NCBI GenBank assembly: GCA_023259315.1
Contig: JAHFQL010000058.1
Location: 1 to 7,657, forward strand
Direction: 5' to 3'
Length of the DNA: 7,657 bases
Origin: Candidatus Woesearchaeota archaeon
Lineage (GTDB): Archaea > Nanoarchaeota > Nanoarchaeia > Woesearchaeales > GW2011-AR4
Shown: positions 1 through 3,866 of the stretch, in pieces
Layout of the letters: the number at the start of each line of letters is the position of its first letter
How positions within the stretch are numbered: the stretch's first letter is position 1
Position numbers and translations under genes: made by a program
The notes under the pieces: generated by a model
Seen by the model: only the letters and a program-made list of their open reading frames with translations
Databases searched by the model: none
Told to the model about the DNA's origin: nothing

Positions 1-12
1 TAATAGAATTTA

Positions 13-429
13 TCATTCTGAAACCAATTTTTGCAGCTGCATTTCAAGGTTTCCGGCTCGCTCAGCCATTTTCTCCAGGTCTTCTACCATTCTCCTGTGC
101 AGATTCTTCATCTCTTCAATTTGATTGTTTATAAGTTTTTTTGCGGACGATGGATTTTTTGTTACAACTGTATTTGCGCCAACATTCACAAGCAATTCAG
201 AACTTTCTTTTAAAGTCGCTTTTGCAAATATGCCGGAACTCAGAGGCACGAATATTTCCTTGTCTTTTTTTATCTTATCAAATTCTTCCAGGCTGTTGCT
301 TGTCCCGGTCATCTCCATGATTTGGTTTGTCAGCATTTCCAATTGCTTTTGTATCTGCTTTATGCGCTGGTCAAGCGCCTGAAACTCCATGTACATCTCC
401 TGTGTTTTCGTTTCCTTGTCTTCTGCCAT
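13..429 (-). CDS. pfdA: Prefoldin alpha subunit
   Basis: The 138-residue product matches the archaeal prefoldin alpha subunit in length and architecture. An N-terminal coiled-coil helix (about residues 5-45) is followed by a central beta-hairpin block (about 58-90, with VPLSSGIFAKATL and LLVNVGANTVV) and a C-terminal coiled coil (about 95-136). In the known family two alpha and four beta subunits form a cytosolic jellyfish-shaped hexamer that holds unfolded proteins and passes them to the group II chaperonin. The ATG at 429 lies 2 nt after the prs stop codon, so the two genes are almost certainly co-transcribed; no strong Shine-Dalgarno is visible and coupling to prs translation is plausible. 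The gene ends in tandem stops, TGA then in-frame TAA. In many archaea pfdA is near rpl18a/ftsY; whether that holds downstream is outside the window. Identification is firm. Confidence 0.93.
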   Translation of the reverse strand: MAEDKETKTQEMYMEFQALDQRIKQIQKQLEMLTNQIMEMTGTSNSLEEFDKIKKDKEIFVPLSSGIFAKATLKESSELLVNVGANTVVTKNPSSAKKLINNQIEEMKNLHRRMVEDLEKMAERAGNLEMQLQKLVSE

Positions 430-431
430 GT

Positions 432-1406
432 TTATTTTATCTTCTTTTCAAGTTTTTTATACATGCCTTCATATACAACTCCCATGGGCAATCCTTCATG
501 CGTCCTTTTGATTGTTTCTGCCAATAGTGGCCCTACGGATATGACTTTTATTTTGCTGCTTATTTTTTCCTTTGGGATGCCCACGGTATTTGTCACAATG
601 ACTTCCTTTAATTTTGATTTGCTGATTCTTTCAATTGCAGGGCCTGAAAAAATGCCATGTGTTGCCATAGCATACACTTCCCTTGCCCCAAATTTTGTTA
701 GTATGCCTGCTGCCTCTGTTATTGAGCCTGCTGTGTCTATGATGTCATCAACTATTATGGCGGTTTTCCCTTTCACATCTCCAATCACATTCTCAACAGC
801 AGCAACATTCGGCTCGGGCCTTCTTTTGTCTATTATCGCTATTGGTGCATGCAATACTTTTGCAAATGCTCTTGCTCTTGCAGCCCCTCCTGCATCCGGA
901 CTTACAATAACCAAATCCTTGAATTTTTTATCTGCTATGTAATCAACGAACTGCGGTATCAAATCAAGATTGTCACTTGGAATGTCAAAAAATCCCTGAA
1001 CTTGGGCCACGTGCAAATCAAATGTCATAACCCTGTCAGCTCCGGCAATTTGTATCATGTTCGCAACCAGTTTTGCTGTTATCGGCTCGCGAGGTTTTGT
1101 TTTTTTATCCTGCCGGCAGTAGCCAAAATATGGTATGACGGCAGTTATTTTATCCGGAGAAGACCTCTTCAATGCATCAATCATTATCAGCAGTTCCATA
1201 AGGTTCAAGCTAGCATCCGGGCTTGTGGGCTGGATTATATAAACATCGCCGCCTCTAACGCTTTCAAGAATCCTGCAGTATATCTCGCCGTCGCTGAATG
1301 TTTTTATCTCAACGGGGGTTAGGGGGATTTTTAGAATTTTGGACACTTCCTCAGAAAGCTTCCTGTTCGCAGTTCCAGACATCAATCTCGGATGAAATTT
1401 AACCAA
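432..1406 (-). CDS. prs: Ribose-phosphate pyrophosphokinase (PRPP synthase), class I, bacterial-like
   Basis: This enzyme transfers pyrophosphate from ATP to ribose 5-phosphate, making PRPP for purine, pyrimidine, histidine and NAD synthesis in the cytosol. Counting from the furthest upstream GTG (1415), visible motifs are FSDGE (40-44), the ATP-site RQD (101-103), catalytic-region DLH (133-135), SPDAGG (172-177), flexible-loop KRRPEPN (197-203) and PRPP-binding VDDIIDTAGS (222-231). All key residues are present. Length (about 324) and the GFFDIPSDNL segment resemble bacterial class I enzymes more than the shorter (about 285) archaeal type. The last 15 or so residues form a lysine-rich tail in place of the usual short end. 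Start choice: GTG 1415 directly follows an in-frame TAG and lies inside an AGGTGGT Shine-Dalgarno-like sequence, so TTG 1406, 5 nt past AGGTGG, is preferred. ATG 1382 would remove the first beta strand. pfdA follows after 2 nt. Confidence 0.95.
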   Translation of the reverse strand: MVKFHPRLMSGTANRKLSEEVSKILKIPLTPVEIKTFSDGEIYCRILESVRGGDVYIIQPTSPDASLNLMELLIMIDALKRSSPDKITAVIPYFGYCRQDKKTKPREPITAKLVANMIQIAGADRVMTFDLHVAQVQGFFDIPSDNLDLIPQFVDYIADKKFKDLVIVSPDAGGAARARAFAKVLHAPIAIIDKRRPEPNVAAVENVIGDVKGKTAIIVDDIIDTAGSITEAAGILTKFGAREVYAMATHGIFSGPAIERISKSKLKEVIVTNTVGIPKEKISSKIKVISVGPLLAETIKRTHEGLPMGVVYEGMYKKLEKKIK

Positions 1407-1411
1407 AAAAA

Positions 1412-1417
1412 CCACCT
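1412..1417 (-). promoter_or_regulatory. Shine-Dalgarno AGGTGG that decides the prs start
   Basis: On the minus strand AGGTGG matches the archaeal anti-Shine-Dalgarno at AGGTG. It ends 5 nt before TTG 1406, the usual spacing. The GTG at 1415-1413 is part of this element, which argues against GTG as the start. This is inference from base pairing only. Confidence 0.5.
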
Positions 1418-1445
1418 AATTATAGGTTTATAGAATTACTAGCTG

Positions 1446-1460
1446 TTTAAAAAGATTTGG
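1446..1460 (-). promoter_or_regulatory. Candidate archaeal promoter (BRE/TATA) for prs-pfdA
   Basis: Reading the minus strand, CTTTTTAAA (1454 to 1446) is preceded by an A-rich BRE-like stretch. A start site about 26 nt downstream falls near 1424, giving a leader of roughly 17 nt that contains the AGGTGG ribosome site. A second TATA-like string, TATAAA at 1432-1427, is too close to the gene unless the ATG at 1382 is used. The rest of the 94-nt gap holds only a short T-run (1483-1477) that could end the upstream transcript. Confidence 0.4.
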
Positions 1461-1500
1461 ATTTTTGTTATGGGTTGAAAAACAAGACCTTTAATGTAAT

Positions 1501-1887
1501 TTACTTCTTGAGCGCATTTGTTTTTCTGCTTGCAATTTCAAGTAATCTGCTTTCTATGTTTCTTATCCCTTCATCAGTTAGCTTTTCGGCAGTGCCTTCA
1601 TGCTGTGTCATCCTCTTTAGTGCCCAATTTAATATTTTTTCCAAAGATTCTGAAACAAGCACATAAGGGGCAGAAAAACTTGGATTTTTGTCCATCAAAT
1701 ATAAACCACCACATTTCATATCCCTAATATAAAAGACTGTTGTATAGTCACTCAAAAAACTGCTGTCAAAAAAATCTCGTGCCTCCTCTAAAATTGGATC
1801 ATCTTTTAACGGCGCTTCAATATACAAGTGATTGTTGTATACAATTGCAATATATTCCTTATGTTTGACTTGCCTTATCATTTTCAT
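1501..1887 (-). CDS. Unrecognised small protein overlapping scpA
   Basis: I do not recognise this family. The 128-residue product has no signal peptide or membrane segment. Its first half is mixed alpha/beta (strand-like YIAIVYNNHLYIEAP and TTVFYIRDMKCGGLYLMD); its C-terminal third is a charged, probably helical region rich in K, R and E that ends in two lysines. The reading frame overlaps the scpA 3' end by 29 nt from ATG 1887. An upstream TTG at 1899 would extend the overlap to 41 nt, and ATG 1881 is a third option; ATG 1887 is preferred over the rarer TTG, without a clear ribosome site to settle it. The overlap implies co-transcription and probably coupled translation with scpA. It occupies the place where scpB often sits but shows no winged-helix ScpB motifs that I can see. 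That the gene is real is supported by its operon position and the compact overlap; its function is unknown. Confidence 0.7.
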   Translation of the reverse strand: MKMIRQVKHKEYIAIVYNNHLYIEAPLKDDPILEEARDFFDSSFLSDYTTVFYIRDMKCGGLYLMDKNPSFSAPYVLVSESLEKILNWALKRMTQHEGTAEKLTDEGIRNIESRLLEIASRKTNALKK

Positions 1888-2623
1888 TAACTTCGACAAT
1901 TTCTCTTTTCTTCAGAAAAATCTGTATCTCGCCAAAAGGATTTTCCTGCACTAATTCTATTTTATTCTGCTGCGCCAAATGCAGCAACGGTATGAAAGTG
2001 TGCACTTTGTCCTCTTTTGATTCAGAGGGCAGCAATTTAGTGAATGTCAATTTATCCTTTATGGTGCTTAGAAAAAATGCCTTTATTTTTCCATAAACTT
2101 CCCTTATTATTTCGGTTATCTCCTTTTTCTTTTTTGGGGCTTCAAGATTAAGGGGCGGTATGGAGTGTAGCAATCTTCTTTTCTTGACTTCAAGAGCCCT
2201 CTCCAGCGCTTCCACCAAATCATATATTGACACCTTTCTCTTTCTTGGCTGTGGCATCCTTGGTATCAATGTTGGAATTTCAGTAAGTTTTGGAATTTCT
2301 GTCGTTTCCTCAAATCCAATCTCTTCAATGTCTTCTTGCACTCCGATAAGCAGCCTGTCAAGCTCGCTTAAATCCTCGCCAACAAGCTTGTGCGATTTCA
2401 TCTTGAGCAGGATTGCCGCTGCAAGCAGTACTTTTCCTGAGATTCTAAAGTCATGCCCTTTCAAGCTTCTCAAAATCTCTATATATTTCTGCGTAAGAAG
2501 GCTGACATCAATATCCCAGGGATCCATCTGCTCGGTCTTTATAAGTTCAAAAATTATATTCTGCCATGTAATCTCATCAGCTTTTGACAAGATAATGTTA
2601 AAGATTCTGTCGTGGGGGTCCAT
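1859..2623 (-). CDS. scpA: Segregation and condensation protein A (kleisin)
   Basis: ScpA is the kleisin that bridges the two SMC heads of the prokaryotic condensin and helps compact and segregate chromosomes. The 254-residue product has the family pattern. The N-terminal helical domain carries DPWDIDVSLLTQKYIE (34-49) and ISGKVLLAAAILLKMKSHKL (61-80). An acidic then proline/basic linker follows (about 83-130), then a helical segment (131-190), and a C-terminal winged-helix region (about 190-238) that would contact the SMC head. Length is normal for the family. ATG 2623 is the clear start: a TATA box lies 26-27 nt upstream and there is no Shine-Dalgarno, which fits a leaderless mRNA. The 3' end overlaps the unrecognised small gene. 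Neither smc nor a recognisable scpB is in the window. Confidence 0.92.
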   Translation of the reverse strand: MDPHDRIFNIILSKADEITWQNIIFELIKTEQMDPWDIDVSLLTQKYIEILRSLKGHDFRISGKVLLAAAILLKMKSHKLVGEDLSELDRLLIGVQEDIEEIGFEETTEIPKLTEIPTLIPRMPQPRKRKVSIYDLVEALERALEVKKRRLLHSIPPLNLEAPKKKKEITEIIREVYGKIKAFFLSTIKDKLTFTKLLPSESKEDKVHTFIPLLHLAQQNKIELVQENPFGEIQIFLKKREIVEVNENDKASQT

Positions 2624-2624
2624 G

Positions 2625-2638
2625 CGCTATTTTTAGCG
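2625..2638. repeat. Small palindrome between scpA TATA box and start codon
   Basis: CGCTA and TAGCG form a perfect 5-bp inverted repeat around a TTTT loop. It sits between the TATA box and the scpA ATG, where an archaeal repressor would block RNA polymerase. It is also GC-richer than its surroundings. It is short enough to be chance, so operator function is only a suggestion. Confidence 0.35.
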
Positions 2639-2645
2639 TTATGTA

Positions 2646-2660
2646 TATATAAATTTATTC
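2646..2660 (-). promoter_or_regulatory. scpA promoter: BRE and TATA box, leaderless spacing
   Basis: On the minus strand GAATAAA (BRE-like, 2660-2654) precedes TTTATATA (2653-2646). The TATA centre is about 26-27 nt upstream of the scpA ATG at 2623, the canonical archaeal TATA-to-start-site distance. This places the transcription start on or beside the ATG, so the mRNA is predicted to be leaderless. Confidence 0.65.
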
Positions 2661-2673
2661 ATTGATTAAGCTT

Positions 2674-2723
2674 TGTCCGACAAGTAGCCTCTGTCCGAAA
2701 AGTCTGAGTTCTGTCCGAAAAGT
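2674..2723. repeat. Three direct repeats of TGTCCGAAAAGT
   Basis: Copies lie at 2674-2685 (TGTCCGACAAGT, one mismatch), 2692-2703 and 2712-2723 (both TGTCCGAAAAGT). Starts are 18 and 20 nt apart, about two helical turns, so bound proteins would face the same side of DNA. The first copy is also part of an 11-nt palindrome, TTGTCCGACAA. The last copy runs straight into the TATA-like box of the nuclease gene. The arrangement suggests a multi-site regulator binding region; a mobile-element end is an alternative. Confidence 0.8.
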
Positions 2724-2730
2724 ATTAAAA
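2723..2730 (+). promoter_or_regulatory. Candidate TATA box for the nuclease gene
   Basis: TATTAAAA follows the third 12-nt repeat. A start site about 26 nt downstream would fall near 2753, just before the GGGGGT ribosome-binding site and the ATG at 2764. The adjacent repeats occupy the BRE and upstream activator position. Confidence 0.45.
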
Positions 2731-2753
2731 CAAAAGCGATTTTAGATGTTTTT

Positions 2754-2759
2754 GGGGGT
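2754..2759 (+). promoter_or_regulatory. Ribosome-binding site GGGGGT that decides the nuclease start
   Basis: GGGGGT resembles GGAGGT with one G-U wobble to the 16S rRNA tail. It ends 4 nt before ATG 2764. The earlier in-frame ATG at 2746 has no such site, so 2764 is the preferred start. Confidence 0.5.
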
Positions 2760-2763
2760 TTGG

Positions 2764-3684
2764 ATGGAACGCATAGAAGTTGGAAATCCTTTGAATTTTA
2801 GAGGTTTGATTTATAGTCCAATTAATGAACAAGGAGTAGTATACCTTTTCGGACTTATTGCAGAAGACTTAAACATAAGGGTTGAAAGTATACAACAAGG
2901 ATATCCCGATTGCACAGGCATTAGATATATCGGAAAAGGGCGATGGGAAAGAATAAGAATTGAATTTGAGTATAAGAGTGGTAATTTTGACCATGACCCG
3001 AAAGGATGTGATATGATTGTTTGTTGGGAAGACAATTTAAATGACAATGAAAAAAAGGATATGGGTATAGACATTTTAGAGATTATTGAACTTAAATCAA
3101 GAATAAAAACTCCTGAAGTGCCAAACAAAGAATTAGAAGAACCTGATGTATTAACATCTGAAAAAGCAGAATTTGACTTACAATACCACTTCCAAAGAAA
3201 TAAAGTAAATAAAAATATTCAAGAGTTATTTGAAAAATTACATAATTCTATAATGAATATTAATCCAGATATTTGGGATAAATATTCCAAAACCGCAATT
3301 ACTTATTATTCCCCTGAACGTATGTTTGTATTTTTAAAATTTAGGAAAAGTAAAATAAGATTAACTATTTTTACTAATTGGGAAGATATACATAAAGTTA
3401 AGAATGTCAAAAATCACGAAAATTGGGGTAATTTTAGTATAAATTCTGAAATTGATTTGAGTTGGTGTATGGATTCTATTAAAAAATCATATGAAATAAT
3501 GAAAAAGGCAATTAAAGAGAATATAAATACAGGATGGTTTGCTAAAACCCCTAAAGAAAAATTAGGTGAAGAATTAGAAGAAGGTTACACAGAAGACGAG
3601 GAAGAGGATGAAAAATTAGTAGAACATTATGAAAAGCTTGATCTGAAAGAAAAACTTTTCAATTTAAAAAATCAAAACCTCTAA
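2764..3684 (+). CDS. Predicted PD-(D/E)XK nuclease with DUF5655-like C-terminal domain
   Basis: The product has 306 residues from ATG 2764 (312 from ATG 2746, which lacks a ribosome site). The N-terminal half (about 1-115) resembles a family of predicted restriction-endonuclease-fold proteins that I recognise from memory. It has NFRGLIYSPINEQGV near the start, PD (48-49), then IEFEYKS with catalytic-type E69 and K71, then HDP and CD before IVCWED (85-90), then IIELK. PD plus E-x-K is the expected metal-binding and catalytic set. Residues about 150-245 resemble DUF5655: LFEKL, a central beta region, NWGNF and a final helix. The tail (about 264-296) is very acidic. There is no signal peptide or membrane segment. 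GC is about 24% by hand count over 3181-3480, well below neighbouring genes, suggesting transfer. It has its own promoter and terminator. A defence or DNA-repair role is inference; the substrate is unknown. Confidence 0.75.
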   Translation: MERIEVGNPLNFRGLIYSPINEQGVVYLFGLIAEDLNIRVESIQQGYPDCTGIRYIGKGRWERIRIEFEYKSGNFDHDPKGCDMIVCWEDNLNDNEKKDMGIDILEIIELKSRIKTPEVPNKELEEPDVLTSEKAEFDLQYHFQRNKVNKNIQELFEKLHNSIMNINPDIWDKYSKTAITYYSPERMFVFLKFRKSKIRLTIFTNWEDIHKVKNVKNHENWGNFSINSEIDLSWCMDSIKKSYEIMKKAIKENINTGWFAKTPKEKLGEELEEGYTEDEEEDEKLVEHYEKLDLKEKLFNLKNQNL

Positions 3685-3690
3685 CTAGGT

Positions 3691-3720
3691 AACAATCTTT
3701 TTCAATTGTTCTTTTATTTT
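3691..3720 (+). terminator. Hairpin plus T-rich tract after the nuclease gene
   Basis: AACAAT (3691-3696) and ATTGTT (3705-3710) form a 6-bp AT-rich stem with an 8-nt loop, starting 6 nt after the stop codon. The T-rich CTTTTATTTT (3711-3720) follows. In archaea the T-tract alone can end transcription, so the tract is the stronger part of the evidence. Confidence 0.5.
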
Positions 3721-3732
3721 AAATATATAAAG
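3721..3732 (+). promoter_or_regulatory. Candidate distal TATA box upstream of the ATPase gene
   Basis: AAATATATAAAG is a good TATA-like string. It would start transcription near 3752 and give a leader of about 115 nt containing the second hairpin. It competes with the box at 3788-3796, and only one may be used. Confidence 0.35.
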
Positions 3733-3735
3733 TTA

Positions 3736-3787
3736 TCGAAAATGTTGATATTTTCGGAAAATTCATATTCGAAAATCTTTGATTTTC
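3736..3787. repeat. Two hairpins built from TCGAAAAT-type repeats upstream of the ATPase gene
   Basis: The first inverted repeat is CGAAAAT (3737-3743) with ATTTTCG (3750-3756), a 7-bp stem and 6-nt loop. The second is GAAAATC (3771-3777) with GATTTTC (3781-3787), a 7-bp stem and 3-nt loop. TCGAAAAT is directly repeated at 3736 and 3769. The pair could be a DNA operator or a structured leader if transcription starts at the distal TATA box. No known riboswitch is recognised. Confidence 0.5.
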
Positions 3788-3796
3788 TTTTATAAG
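3788..3796 (+). promoter_or_regulatory. Candidate proximal TATA box for the ATPase gene
   Basis: TTTTATAAG predicts a start site near 3819 and a leader of about 48 nt that includes the GAGG ribosome site. The two hairpins lie just upstream, where an activator or repressor could act. Confidence 0.45.
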
Positions 3797-3857
3797 TTTT
3801 TGATTTTGGCAAAAAACAAAAAGAATAAAAACGAATGATGAATTCATTCTTACAAAA

Positions 3858-3861
3858 GAGG
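3858..3861 (+). promoter_or_regulatory. Shine-Dalgarno GAGG of the ATPase gene
   Basis: GAGG, preceded by A-rich sequence, ends 5 nt before ATG 3867 and supports that start codon. Confidence 0.6.
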
Positions 3862-3866
3862 ATACA

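Noticed and set aside
322..942. Plus-strand open frame of 206 codons
   Set aside because: It lies antisense over prs and pfdA, which have clear family motifs; its translation looks like a shadow with no recognisable domain.
1501..1899. ScpB
   Set aside because: At about 130 residues it is shorter than ScpB and shows none of the tandem winged-helix pattern; only its position is suggestive.
2625..2638. Terminator hairpin
   Set aside because: It lies immediately upstream of the scpA start and downstream of its TATA box, so there is no transcript to end there on the minus strand, and no gene ends nearby on the plus strand.
2674..2723. CRISPR array
   Set aside because: The repeats are only 12 nt and the gaps 6-8 nt, far too short for CRISPR repeats and spacers, and no cas genes are present.
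2746..2763. ATG 2746 as the nuclease start
   Set aside because: It has no ribosome-binding site, while ATG 2764 has GGGGGT at good spacing and begins at the conserved part of the protein.
3721..3866. M-box Mg2+ riboswitch
   Set aside because: The short AT-rich hairpins do not match the long conserved bacterial M-box architecture.
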